In this document: positions 35,477 to 43,806 of the stretch, piece after piece
Numbering within the stretch: the first letter of the stretch is position 1
How the letters are laid out: each line of letters starts with the position of its first letter
From: Gemmatimonadota bacterium
GTDB taxonomy: Bacteria > Gemmatimonadota > Gemmatimonadetes > Longimicrobiales > Gaopeijiaceae
Direction of reading: 5' to 3'
Assembly (NCBI GenBank): GCA_041390125.1
Contig: JAWKQN010000007.1
Coordinates: 124,001 to 188,000 of the forward strand
Length of the DNA stretch: 64,000 bases
The notes under the pieces: generated by a model
What the model saw: the letters and a program-made list of their open reading frames with translations, nothing else
The model's database searches: none
Told to the model about the DNA's origin: nothing
Made by a program: the position numbers and the translations under genes

Positions 35477-35937
35477 CAGAAGATGGTGACGGTCATGACG
35501 ACCGTGTTCGTGTAGGTGCCGACGGGTTGGTTGGCCGCCGGAGTGACCCGACCGCCGAGCCAGACGTTGGCGTCGCGGCTGGTGGTCATCACGAACGACG
35601 AGGTCGCACGAGGATTGAAGAGCACGGCCGGACTGCTCGCGGCTGTGCCCTGGGCCATGGCGTCGTCGTTCGCGAACGAGATGTTCATGCGGGCCCCGCC
35701 GGGTCCGTTGAGCCGGTTGGGCAGATTGAAGCGGATGCGGATCCGCGTCCCGATGGAGGGCGTGCGGAAGTAGAACTGGCCGCTGCGGATGGGATCGGTG
35801 GGCAGCACGTCCCCCGCGATGCCCTGGAGGACGGGGCCGAACGCGAGATCGCGGACGCCCTGGACGACCAGCTGTCCACCGAGGGGCAGGACACCTGCCA
35901 GGAAGAGCGCGACGAGCAGCGCCGGGATGCGCTTCAT
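35476..35937 (-). CDS. fimbrial subunit-like secreted protein (SCPU/DUF4402 type), second
   Basis: A 153-residue exported protein with signal MKRIPALLVALFLAGVLPLG. The mature part is beta-rich, contains FGPVLQGIAG, and ends VGTYTNTVVMTVTIF, nearly the same closing strand as the major subunit encoded upstream. That ending, a final alternating donor-type strand, is typical of spore-coat-U or DUF4402-like pilins assembled by chaperone-usher systems. A ggag ribosome site lies 8 bases before the ATG. It is separated from the first subunit gene by a large stem-loop (35949-36031) and overlaps the chaperone start by one base. Probably a minor or tip subunit. Confidence 0.75.
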   Translation of the reverse strand: MKRIPALLVALFLAGVLPLGGQLVVQGVRDLAFGPVLQGIAGDVLPTDPIRSGQFYFRTPSIGTRIRIRFNLPNRLNGPGGARMNISFANDDAMAQGTAASSPAVLFNPRATSSFVMTTSRDANVWLGGRVTPAANQPVGTYTNTVVMTVTIF

Positions 35938-35948
35938 CGAGAGGCTCC

Positions 35949-36031
35949 GGATGAGCGGACCCGCGTGGGCAGTCCCACCCCTCGCGCCGTGGAAGCAGAC
36001 GTGCTGCGCCACGCGGGTCCGTTTCTCATCC
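35949..36031 (-). terminator. large inverted repeat between the two fimbrial subunit genes
   Basis: Arms at 35949-35968 and 36009-36031 pair over 20 bp: ggatgag with ctcatcc and cggacccgcgtgg with ccacgcgggtccg, interrupted only by a 3-base bulge (ttt, 36022-36024); the loop is 40 bases. It begins five bases after the first subunit's stop. Such structures after a major pilin gene usually cause partial termination or protect the pilin mRNA, giving excess subunit over chaperone and usher. Confidence 0.7.
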
Positions 36032-36035
36032 GCGG

Positions 36036-36548
36036 CTAGAAGTACGTGAGCGTCAGGGTCGCCGTGTTGGTGTACGTCCCGACGGCCTGGGAGGCCCCGG
36101 GGCTCACCGTGGCGCCCACGAACACCCACAGACGGCCGGCACCGGCCACGTTGCCGAACGACGTGGCCGTGGTCCCGGCCATGTTGGCGATGGCCGTGCA
36201 GCCACTCGAGTTCACCGCCGCCGACTGGTTGTAGCAGCCCGTCCAGCTCCCGATGGGGAGATTGTTGGCGCCGTTGACCAGGTTGGTCGGCAGGGTGAAG
36301 TCGATGTTGACGTTCGCGTTCGCCGTCCCGGTGGCGTCGAAGCGGCCGGCCGCGGCGTCCGTGGACGCGATGGTGGCCGGGGTGCCTTGCAGCACGATCC
36401 CGAAGTCGAGATCCTGCCCGGGAGAGATGGTGATCGGCTGGCGCACGAGGGCCGTGGCGTTGATCGACCCGCTGGTCTGTGCGGCCACGGGGCCGGCGAG
36501 GCTCAAGCTCGCGAGCACGGCGGCCGATACTTTCAGTGACAAGCGCAT
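36036..36548 (-). CDS. fimbrial major subunit-like secreted protein (SCPU/DUF4402 type)
   Basis: A 170-residue exported protein with a clean signal (LKVSAAVLASLSLAGPVAAQ). The mature sequence is small-residue and Asn/Thr-rich, opening SGSINATALVRQPITISPG and DLDFGIVLQGT, as in spore coat U/DUF4402 pilins. It has two cysteines (TGCYNQ, SSGCTAI) that could form a disulfide. It ends VGTYTNTATLTLTYF, shared with the second subunit. As first gene of the operon, followed by a strong hairpin, it is the likely major pilin. Its leader carries alternative hairpins (36597-36644). Confidence 0.78.
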   Translation of the reverse strand: MRLSLKVSAAVLASLSLAGPVAAQTSGSINATALVRQPITISPGQDLDFGIVLQGTPATIASTDAAAGRFDATGTANANVNIDFTLPTNLVNGANNLPIGSWTGCYNQSAAVNSSGCTAIANMAGTTATSFGNVAGAGRLWVFVGATVSPGASQAVGTYTNTATLTLTYF

Positions 36549-36596
36549 TGCGTCCTGCTCCCTGTTCGGGTGGGTACCTGCAGAGTTTTGCCTTCT

Positions 36597-36644
36597 GGGG
36601 AGTGACAGCTCCCCGGTCCGAACGGGGGGCAGGCGCAACGCCTG
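36597..36644 (-). promoter_or_regulatory. overlapping hairpins in the leader of the fimbrial operon
   Basis: The 293 bases between the divergent genes at 36548 and 36842 hold three short stems. Stem A pairs 36597-36602 (ggggag) with 36609-36614 (ctcccc). Stem B pairs 36611-36615 (ccccg) with 36623-36627 (cgggg). Stem C pairs 36630-36635 (caggcg) with 36639-36644 (cgcctg). A and B share bases 36611-36614, so only one can form at a time. They lie 49-96 bases upstream of the major subunit start, a position suited to leader control. No known riboswitch consensus fits. Confidence 0.4.
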
Positions 36645-36841
36645 TGCCAACGCAGTGCACGTGCGCGACACCGCCCGATCCGGCGTGGGTCGACGCGTGC
36701 CAACTGCTTGCTGCACAGGACGTTGTGTCATGCGGACCGGACCGCGTCCGGTCCCCGTCCCGGGAGGACGTGGTGGCGTCCGTTCACGCAGGCAGGACCA
36801 AAGAGTCCCGCGTGCATGTCGCTCCGTGCAGAGGCGCGCGC

Positions 36842-37165
36842 GTGTTCCATGCGCTCGCGTTCACAGCGGCGATGGTGGTCGTCGCGACACCTCCAGATCT
36901 CTCCGCGCAGACCAGCGCGCGTGTCTTCGCACGCGCCACGGTGCAGCGCGTGGAAGCCGACGCTGATCTGCTCGAGCAGGTTCGGCGTATCGCAGCATAC
37001 GGTGCACCGCATACGATGCGCGTCGGCGTCGCCACGGTGCGTGCTGCGGAAAGCGAGCGCGTCTCTCCTGCGCGCCTTCCTCTGACCGGCACGAGCGCTG
37101 CGGACGCGTTGTGGATCGCCGAGCGTCGCCGCCGCGTGGTGACCGTGGACTTCGTGCGCAACTAG
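36842..37165 (+). CDS. small secreted protein, divergent from fimbrial operon
   Basis: A 107-residue predicted exported protein. The GTG at 36842 has gagg 7 bases upstream and opens a short signal, FHALAFTAAMVVVATPPDLSAQ. The mature domain of about 84 residues, beginning TSARVFARATVQRVE and ending VVTVDFVRN, is basic with no cysteines. Its opening resembles the first strand of the neighbouring subunits (AQTSGSINATALVR against AQTSARVFARATVQR), which is suggestive but short. Codon use is less GC-rich at third positions than in flanking genes. An in-frame GTG at 36812 is an alternative start. Function unknown; a role in the adjacent fimbriae is only a guess. Confidence 0.5.
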   Translation: MFHALAFTAAMVVVATPPDLSAQTSARVFARATVQRVEADADLLEQVRRIAAYGAPHTMRVGVATVRAAESERVSPARLPLTGTSAADALWIAERRRRVVTVDFVRN

Positions 37166-37185
37166 GCGGGCGAACGGAAGCCCGC
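37166..37185. terminator. short hairpin after the small secreted gene
   Basis: A 6-bp stem (gcgggc / gcccgc) with an 8-base loop, starting immediately after the stop codon. There is no T-run. The remaining 196 bases before addA contain GC-rich dyads but nothing specific. Confidence 0.35.
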
Positions 37186-37381
37186 TGAGCCCGCGCCGCC
37201 GGGATTCCGGCCGCGCTCCCCCGGAGGTGCCCCCGACGCCGCCGGGCTGATACCATCCTGCGGTGGACCGCCCTTTCCGGGCGGACGCATCCCGTCAGGA
37301 GAAGGCGTTGGGATCCGAATCGAGCCCGGACGGCGCGCCCGTTCCGTCCCTGCTGCGGGGGCCGGGTGGAGGGAGGGGCCG

Positions 37382-40300
37382 ATGACCTCGGACCTCCGGT
37401 CCCCTGCCGCGCCCCCGGACCAGGCCGCCCGCGAGCGGATCCTCCGCGACCTGGAGACGAACTTCCTGGTCGAGGCCGGGGCGGGCTCGGGCAAGACCAC
37501 GGCACTCTCGGGGCGGATGGTGGCCCTGGTGGCCTCCGGTGCCGCCCGCCCCGACCAGATCGCGGCCGTGACGTTCACCCGCAAGGCCGCCGCCGAGCTG
37601 CGGGAGCGCTTCCGGGAGGACCTGGAGAAGGCGATGCGCCGGAGCGAGGACGCGGAGCGCCGTGCGCGTCTTTCGCAGGCGCTCACCGAGGTGGACCGTA
37701 CCTTCCTGGGCACCATCCACGCGTTCGCCGCGCGCCTCCTCCGGGAGCGACCGCTGGAGGCGGGCCTGGATCCGGGCTTCCAGGAGCTGCAGGAGAACGA
37801 GGAGATCCGCCTGCGGCGCCAGTTCTGGAACGATCACCTCGAACGTCTGGCGGCGGACGGGGATCCGGATCTCGTCGCCCTCTCGGGCCTGGGCATCCAG
37901 CCCGAGCGGCTGCGTGACGCCTTCCACGACATGGCCGAGAACCTGGACCTGGAGTTCCCGGCACCGGAGGTGGCGGCGCCCACGGAGGCGGATGTCGCCC
38001 TGGTGCGCGTCGAGCTCGACGGCCTGCTGGACCGTGCCCTCGAACACCTGCCGGACCGCGAGCCCAAGGCAGGCTGGGACGAAGTGCAGAAGAAGGTGCA
38101 ACGCGCGGAGCATGCGCGCCGCCATCGGGACTGGTCGCGCACGGAGTCGTTCCTCAACCACCTGTACGGCTTCTCCACCGGGACCACGAAGCTCACCCTG
38201 AACCGATGGGAGCCGGATCGGCGCGCCCAGGACACCGTGCGCACGCTGCGGGACGACATCGTCGCCTTCACCCAGGAGGGCGGCCCGGCGCGCACGCTGC
38301 TCAACCGCTGGTGGGCCCACCGCTACCCGACCGCCGTGCGCTTCGTCCGCCGGGCCGCCGAGGCGTATGCCGCGGAGCGGCGTCGTCTGGGGCTGGTGAG
38401 CTTCCAGGACCTGCTGCTGCTGACCGCCGAGCTGCTCCGCACCCGACCCGCCACGCGCCGCGACCTCGCGCGCCGCTATCCACGTCTGCTCATCGACGAG
38501 TTCCAGGACACCGATCCGGTCCAGGCCGAGATCGCCTTCCTGCTCGCGTCCGATCCGGAGACCGACGCGCCGGCCTCCCCGCTGGCGTGGTGGTCGGCGA
38601 TCCCGCGGCCGGGCGCGCTCTTCGTGGTGGGGGATCCCAAGCAGAGCATCTACCGCTTCCGGCGCGCGGACATCGCGGTCTACGAGCAGGTGCGACAGCG
38701 CTTCGCGGAGTTCGGCGAGGTGCTGGAGCTGAACGCGAACTTCCGCTCGCTGATCGAGATCGCGGCGATCGCCAACGAGGTATTCGAAGCCCGCTTCGCC
38801 ACGGAAGAACCGCCCGTGCAGGCGCGCTTCCGACCGCTCCGACCCCAGCGTCCCTTCCCGGACGAGCCCGTGCCGGGGCGCGGTGTCTTCCGGGTCGGGG
38901 TGGATCTGAAGGGCGCCGAGGGAGAGACGCGCGAAGACCGCGTCCAGGACGAGGCCGAGCGGATCGCGGGCTGGATCCGGGACCGGGTGGACCGGGGCGA
39001 GCGCACGCCCGGCGACTTCCTCGTGCTCACACGCATCAAGCGCAACCTCCGCCACTTCGCGCGGGCGCTCGAGGCGCGGGGCCTACCCATCGAGGTGGCG
39101 GGTGCGGGCGTGGGCAGCGCCACCGAGCTGGACGAGCTGCGCGTCCTGCTGCGCGCGCTCGCCGATCCCAGCAACGAGGTGCTGCTGCTCGCGGCGCTGA
39201 CGGGTCTGTTCGTCGGTCTCGATCACGACGCGCTGGTCGAGCACAGGCTCGCCGGCGGTGCCTTCGATCTGGAGACGCCCGGCGTGGAGGGGCCGGTGGC
39301 CGACGCGCTGGGCGAGCTCCGCGCGCTCTGGGAGCGGAGCCGCACCCAGCCCGCGGACGTGTTCATCCTGGGTCTGGTGGACGAGACGGGGCTGGTCCCC
39401 CACGCCGCGGCCGGCGAGCTCGGGTCCATCCGGACCGGGGTGATGGCCTACGCGCTCGACGCCGTGCGCGCGGCGGCCGTCGCGGGAGATACCTCCCTGA
39501 TCGGCGCGCTGGAGGCGCTGGAGACCGCCCTGGCCTGGGACGAGGCGGAGGCGCCGCTCCGTCCGGGCGCGACGGACGCCGTGCGCCTGATGAACCTGCA
39601 CAAGGCCAAGGGGCTGGAGGCCCCGGTCGTGATCCTGGCCGATCCCGGATCGGGCGGGTTCGGACGTCGGACGCTCCACGTGGAGCGGGACGAGGACGGC
39701 GTCGGTCGCGCGTGGTTCACGGTCAGCGAGCGCGGGGGCTGGAACGCCATCCCGCTCGCGCGGCCGGAGCGCTGGCCCGAGATGCAGGCGCTCGAGGAGC
39801 GCTTCGACAAGGCGGAGCAGGAACGGCTGCTGTACGTGGCTGCCACGCGGGCGCGGGACGAGCTGGTCATCGCCATCGGTGAGAACGGCCGGCGGCGCGA
39901 TCAGGAAGCCTGGACGGTCTTCGACGAGTGGCTGAAGAAGCAGGACGGTGTGGACCTGGAGTTGCCGTGGGAGGCGGCCTCCGGCCGGGTCCCGCTCGAG
40001 CGCGGTGCAGGAGGCCTCGTGGAGGCGGCCGCGGCGACGGGAGAGCGCAGACGGGAGGCGGCCCGGCCGACGCTACGCTTCGTATCGGTGACGGAGCAGG
40101 CCAAAGCCGCAGGGGACAGGGCGCCGGTGTTGACGCGGGCGGAGGAGCGGGCGCGCGGTCCGCGCGGCTACGAGTGGGGAAGTGTGGTGCACGCCACCCT
40201 GGCGGCGGCGGCCCACGGCCGCCCGGCGGAGGAGCTCCGCATCGTGGGGAGAGACCTGCTGCGCGAATACGAACGGCCGGTCGACGATGCCGGGGAGCCC

Positions 40301-40660
40301 ACGGAGCTCATGGAGCTGCTGGCGCTGGTGGAGCGCATCCGGGGATCGGATCTGTGGCGAAGGGCCGAGGCCGCGTCCGTGCGCCACGTGGAGGTTCCGA
40401 TCGCGGTGCCCCTGGAGGACGGAGAGGAGGGGCCCGCAGTGCTGGAGGGCGTGCTCGACCTCGCGTTCCGCGAGGCGCAGGGATGGGTGGTCGTGGACTA
40501 CAAGACGGATCCAGGGGACGATCCCGGCTTCCCGGCCCGTTCAGGCCGATACCGCGCACAGGTGGAGCTGTACGCGCGCGCCTGGGAGGAGGCGTCCGGC
40601 GAGCCGGTCGTCGAGCGTGCGGTGTTCTACACGACGCGGGGCGTGGTGGACCGGTTCTGA
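37382..40660 (+). CDS. addA: AddA-like UvrD-family helicase-nuclease
   Basis: A 1,092-residue motor and nuclease subunit of the AddAB double-strand-break resection complex. Superfamily 1 motifs are complete: Walker A AGAGSGKTT (residues 32-40, Lys38), AAVTFTRKAAAELRER (motif Ia), LLIDEFQDTDPVQ near 370-382 (motif II), VVGDPKQSIYRFRRAD near 417 (motif III), VRLMNLHKAKGLEAPVVIL near 735 (motif V) and ERLLYVAATRARDELVIA near 817 (motif VI). The C-terminal PD-(D/E)XK nuclease has Asp1039 and Lys1041 in VVDYKTDPGD. A purine-rich ribosome site (ggaggga) precedes the ATG at 37382. It is separated from addB by the fimbrial operon, not adjacent as is usual. Confidence 0.93.
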   Translation: MTSDLRSPAAPPDQAARERILRDLETNFLVEAGAGSGKTTALSGRMVALVASGAARPDQIAAVTFTRKAAAELRERFREDLEKAMRRSEDAERRARLSQALTEVDRTFLGTIHAFAARLLRERPLEAGLDPGFQELQENEEIRLRRQFWNDHLERLAADGDPDLVALSGLGIQPERLRDAFHDMAENLDLEFPAPEVAAPTEADVALVRVELDGLLDRALEHLPDREPKAGWDEVQKKVQRAEHARRHRDWSRTESFLNHLYGFSTGTTKLTLNRWEPDRRAQDTVRTLRDDIVAFTQEGGPARTLLNRWWAHRYPTAVRFVRRAAEAYAAERRRLGLVSFQDLLLLTAELLRTRPATRRDLARRYPRLLIDEFQDTDPVQAEIAFLLASDPETDAPASPLAWWSAIPRPGALFVVGDPKQSIYRFRRADIAVYEQVRQRFAEFGEVLELNANFRSLIEIAAIANEVFEARFATEEPPVQARFRPLRPQRPFPDEPVPGRGVFRVGVDLKGAEGETREDRVQDEAERIAGWIRDRVDRGERTPGDFLVLTRIKRNLRHFARALEARGLPIEVAGAGVGSATELDELRVLLRALADPSNEVLLLAALTGLFVGLDHDALVEHRLAGGAFDLETPGVEGPVADALGELRALWERSRTQPADVFILGLVDETGLVPHAAAGELGSIRTGVMAYALDAVRAAAVAGDTSLIGALEALETALAWDEAEAPLRPGATDAVRLMNLHKAKGLEAPVVILADPGSGGFGRRTLHVERDEDGVGRAWFTVSERGGWNAIPLARPERWPEMQALEERFDKAEQERLLYVAATRARDELVIAIGENGRRRDQEAWTVFDEWLKKQDGVDLELPWEAASGRVPLERGAGGLVEAAAATGERRREAARPTLRFVSVTEQAKAAGDRAPVLTRAEERARGPRGYEWGSVVHATLAAAAHGRPAEELRIVGRDLLREYERPVDDAGEPTELMELLALVERIRGSDLWRRAEAASVRHVEVPIAVPLEDGEEGPAVLEGVLDLAFREAQGWVVVDYKTDPGDDPGFPARSGRYRAQVELYARAWEEASGEPVVERAVFYTTRGVVDRF

Positions 40661-40662
40661 GG

Positions 40663-40750
40663 GCGCGGGCAGAGCCCGTCCGACCCACGCGGTCCGTCCG
40701 CCGACGGCGCAGGCAGAGCCCGTCCGACCCACGCGGTCCGCCCGCCGACG
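40663..40750. repeat. 44-bp direct repeat, two copies
   Basis: Bases 40663-40706 and 40707-40750 are direct tandem copies differing at two of 44 positions (g/a at unit position 5, t/c at unit position 35), followed by the first nine bases of a third copy. The unit contains gcagagcccgtccgacccac and cgccgacg. It begins just after the addA stop. The rest of the 297-base gap to korA (40751-40957) contains one hairpin and no coding signal. Confidence 0.85.
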
Positions 40751-40865
40751 GCGCAGGCCGATGCGGCGCCACAAGAGACTGCCCGCAGCGCACTTCCCGT
40801 GCCATCCCGCAGCACCCCGATCCTTCCCCACGCGGGCGGGGAAAGTCCGTACACGGCCCCCCATA

Positions 40866-40887
40866 GGAAGGCTTACAGACGCCTTCC
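40866..40887 (+). promoter_or_regulatory. hairpin upstream of korA
   Basis: A perfect 7-bp stem (ggaaggc / gccttcc) with 8-base loop, 70 bases before korA. It could end transcription from addA or lie in the leader of the kor-rnf operon. No T-run and no clear promoter hexamers are visible. Confidence 0.35.
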
Positions 40888-40957
40888 GCCCTGCCGGTTC
40901 GATTCAAGCTGCAACGATGGGTTGCCAGGTGGCTCCGAACGGGGTGGCGAGACCGCG

Positions 40958-42862
40958 ATGGCCAGAAGACTCCCGACGCTGGGCGCGGTCCCGACCGCGG
41001 ATCGTCCGGCGTCCGTGCTCGAGACCGACTCCTTCACCGTCGAGGTGGTCTCCGATTCCGGTGAGGGCGCCCAGAAGTGCGGGCAGATCTTCGGGACCGT
41101 CTCCGCCAAGATGGGCAACGGCGTCTGGACGGTGGAGATCATCCCGGCCGAGGTGCAGCCACCGCCCCGCAACGCCGCCGGCGCTTCCGGCAATCGCATC
41201 CGCATCGGGTCGGGCCCCATCACCAATTGGGGAGACCGCTCCAACCTGGTGGTGGCCTTCAACGAGCAGGTGCTGCTGGCGCGGCACCGCCTCGGGGCCC
41301 TGGAGCCGGACGCCATCCTGCTGCTCGAAGACCAGTGGGCGACGCACGACGACGCATCGATCCGGGCCGAGTGGGAGGCGGCGCTGGAGGAGTTGTCGAG
41401 CCACGACTACCGCATCGTGCGCGTCCCGATGCACGAGCGGTGCTTGACCCTGGTCGACAATCCCAAGCTCGGGAAGAACATGTTCGCGTTGGGTCTGCTG
41501 ACGCAGATCTTCCGCCGGGACGTCGAGCGCGTGCGCGACCAGATCCGCTTCTCCTTCCGCAAGAAGGACAGCTCGGTCGCGGATCGCAACATCGCGCTGC
41601 TCGAGCTCGGGATGGCCTGGGCGGCCGAGCACCTGGACTTCACCGTCGACGTGCCGCCGCATCCGACCGACGAGGACATGGTCGTGATGAACGGCAACCA
41701 GGCCATCGCGCTGGGCGCCATCGCGGCCGGGATGGAGCTGGCCGCCATGTACCCCATCACACCCGCGACCTCCGTGTCGCACCAGCTCGGCGACGTCTTC
41801 GAGCGCTTCGGGGGTGTGGTGCACCAGGCCGAGGACGAGATCGCCGCCGCCGGGGTGGCGCTCGGCGCGTCCTACGCGGGCAAGGTGGCCTTCACCATCA
41901 CGTCCGGCCCCGGCCTGGCGCTCAAGACCGAGTTCCTGGGCCTGGCCATCATGACGGAGACCCCGTTGGTGGTCGTCGACGTCCAGCGTGGAGGCCCCTC
42001 CACGGGTCTGCCCACCAAGGTGGAGCAGTCCGACCTGCTGGCCGCCCTGTTCGGGCAGCCCGGGGACGCCCCCCACGTGCTGATCGCGCCGGCCACCATC
42101 GAGGAATGCTTCCACGTGATGGTCACGGCGCGCCGACTGGCCGAGGCGCTGCGCACGGTCGTGATCGTCCTGTCGGATGCGAACCTCGCCACGGGCGTGC
42201 AGCCGTTCGTGCGGCCCCGGGTGGATCCGGCCTGGATGGCCGCGCCTCCCGACCAGAGCCCGATCCCCGAAGGCCTGCGTCCCTACGACTGGGACCCGAA
42301 GACCGGGCTGTCCCGTCGGTTCGTGCCTGGCCAACCGGGAGGAATGTTCACGGTCACCGGCCTGGCGCACGACGAGCGCAGCAAGGTGGCCTACAGCTCC
42401 GACATCAACCAACGCGCTTCCGAGATGCGTAGTCGGAAGATCGCCGTGCTGCAGAGCACGCTCGAGCCTCCGACGATCAACGGGGACGACTCCGGCGAGC
42501 TGCTGATCGTGGGTTGGGGGAGCACGAAGGGCGCGATCGAGGAAGCCGTGGACCGGGCCCGCGCGGAGGGCCGCTCGGTGTCGTCCCTGCATCTGACGTT
42601 CCTGTCTCCGCTCGAGCCCGGCCTCAAGGCCATCTTCGAGCGGTTCCGGCGGGTGATGACCGTCGAGATCAACTACAGCGATCCGACGGATGCGCCCTTC
42701 ATCACCGAGGAGAACCGGCGCCGGGGTCAGTTGTCCTGGCTCCTGCGGGCGCAGACGCTGGTGGACGTGGACTGCTGGACCCGGGTGCTCGGCGAGCCGC
42801 TGCGCCCCGGCGCCATCCTGGACGTCATCCGCGCGCGCACCGCGCGAGGAGGCCGCGCATGA
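40958..42862 (+). CDS. korA: 2-oxoacid:ferredoxin oxidoreductase, fused gamma-alpha subunit (KorA)
   Basis: A 634-residue protein in which the gamma domain (residues about 30-190) precedes the alpha domains. The gamma part shows SDSGEGAQKCGQIFGTVSAK, and ITNWGDRSNLVVAFNEQVLL. The alpha pyrimidine-binding part has MNGNQAIALGAIAAGMELAA, MYPITPATS and HQAEDEIAAAGVALGASYAG, whose Glu in AEDE activates thiamine diphosphate. FTITSGPGLALKTE follows, and the C-terminal domain begins LLIVGWGSTKGAIEEA. The enzyme decarboxylates a 2-oxoacid, most often 2-oxoglutarate, to the acyl-CoA while reducing ferredoxin, or runs in reverse to fix CO2. It is coupled to korB by ATGA and heads a 16-kb plus-strand gene series. 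Confidence 0.92.
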   Translation: MARRLPTLGAVPTADRPASVLETDSFTVEVVSDSGEGAQKCGQIFGTVSAKMGNGVWTVEIIPAEVQPPPRNAAGASGNRIRIGSGPITNWGDRSNLVVAFNEQVLLARHRLGALEPDAILLLEDQWATHDDASIRAEWEAALEELSSHDYRIVRVPMHERCLTLVDNPKLGKNMFALGLLTQIFRRDVERVRDQIRFSFRKKDSSVADRNIALLELGMAWAAEHLDFTVDVPPHPTDEDMVVMNGNQAIALGAIAAGMELAAMYPITPATSVSHQLGDVFERFGGVVHQAEDEIAAAGVALGASYAGKVAFTITSGPGLALKTEFLGLAIMTETPLVVVDVQRGGPSTGLPTKVEQSDLLAALFGQPGDAPHVLIAPATIEECFHVMVTARRLAEALRTVVIVLSDANLATGVQPFVRPRVDPAWMAAPPDQSPIPEGLRPYDWDPKTGLSRRFVPGQPGGMFTVTGLAHDERSKVAYSSDINQRASEMRSRKIAVLQSTLEPPTINGDDSGELLIVGWGSTKGAIEEAVDRARAEGRSVSSLHLTFLSPLEPGLKAIFERFRRVMTVEINYSDPTDAPFITEENRRRGQLSWLLRAQTLVDVDCWTRVLGEPLRPGAILDVIRARTARGGRA

Positions 42863-43806
42863 GCAGCTGCTCGCTGATCCACCTGTCCGATGGCGACGAT
42901 CGCGACTACGCGATGTCGGACTACGAAGGGGCACAGGCCCGCTGGTGCCCCGGCTGCGGGGACCACTCTGTCCTGAGCGCGGTGCAACGTCTCCTGGCCC
43001 AGGAGGACCTGCCGCCCGAGCAGACCGTCTTCGTCTCGGGGATCGGCTGCTCCAGCCGCTTCCCGCACTACATCAACACGTACGGCTTCCATGGCATCCA
43101 CGGCCGGGCGCTGCCCCTCGCCACCGGTGTGAAGCTGCACCGCCCCGAGCTCCACGTGTTCGTGGTGATGGGAGACGGAGACTGCGTCTCCATCGGCGCC
43201 GGCCACTGGATCCATGCCACGCGCTACAACGTGGACATGGTGGCGCTGCTGCTGGACAACGAGATCTACGGCCTGACCAAGATGCAGACGTCGCCCACCA
43301 CGCCCCAGGGCTACAAGACGTCCACGCAACCGAGAGGCAGCTGGCTGCCGCCCATCAATCCGATCGAGGCGACGCTGGGCGTGACCAATGCGTCCTTCGT
43401 GGCGCAGACGGCCGAGTGGATCCCCGCGCACATGCAGGCGACGCTGGAGGCCGCCCACCGACACCGCGGCTTCTCCTTCGTGCGCATCCTGCAACGCTGC
43501 CCCCACTTCACGCCGGATATCTTCGGCGGCGACGTGAAGAGCCCGGAGCGCACGCAGATGCTCGTGCACGAGAAGGGCATCGACGTCCCGGCACTCGCCA
43601 ACCGCTACAGCGACCGGATCACACACGATCCCGGTGACCTCGACGGGGCGCGCCGGCTCGCGGAGGACACGAGCAAGCTCAAGCTCGGGCTGTTCTTCCA
43701 CGACCCGGACCGGCCGCGCTACGAGGAGACGCGGCATGTCGCCGCACACACCGCCGACGAGAAGATCGCGCTGCTCGATCGGGAGCTCGACCGCTATGCC
43801 GTCTGA
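42859..43806 (+). CDS. korB: 2-oxoacid:ferredoxin oxidoreductase beta subunit (KorB)
   Basis: A 315-residue thiamine-diphosphate-binding subunit. RWCPGCGDHSVLSAV carries two cluster cysteines (Cys30, Cys33) and GIGCSSRFPHYINTYGFHG near 68-86 a third. VVMGDGDCVSIGAGHWIHAT and VDMVALLLDNEIYGLTKMQT are the GDG-(x)n-N motif for the Mg-diphosphate. A cysteine further along (QRCPHF) completes the usual set for the single [4Fe-4S] cluster of this subunit. It has no separate ferredoxin domain, as in KorAB or OorAB-type two-subunit enzymes. The last 11 bases overlap the next gene. Confidence 0.94.
   Translation: MSSCSLIHLSDGDDRDYAMSDYEGAQARWCPGCGDHSVLSAVQRLLAQEDLPPEQTVFVSGIGCSSRFPHYINTYGFHGIHGRALPLATGVKLHRPELHVFVVMGDGDCVSIGAGHWIHATRYNVDMVALLLDNEIYGLTKMQTSPTTPQGYKTSTQPRGSWLPPINPIEATLGVTNASFVAQTAEWIPAHMQATLEAAHRHRGFSFVRILQRCPHFTPDIFGGDVKSPERTQMLVHEKGIDVPALANRYSDRITHDPGDLDGARRLAEDTSKLKLGLFFHDPDRPRYEETRHVAAHTADEKIALLDRELDRYAV

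Noticed and set aside
36549..36841. c-di-GMP (GEMM) riboswitch in the fimbrial leader
   Set aside because: GGCAAAA and GGACGCAA strings occur, but not in the required order with the GAAA tetraloop helix and tetraloop receptor.
40663..40759. CRISPR array
   Set aside because: The two 44-bp copies abut directly with no spacers, and no cas gene is present.
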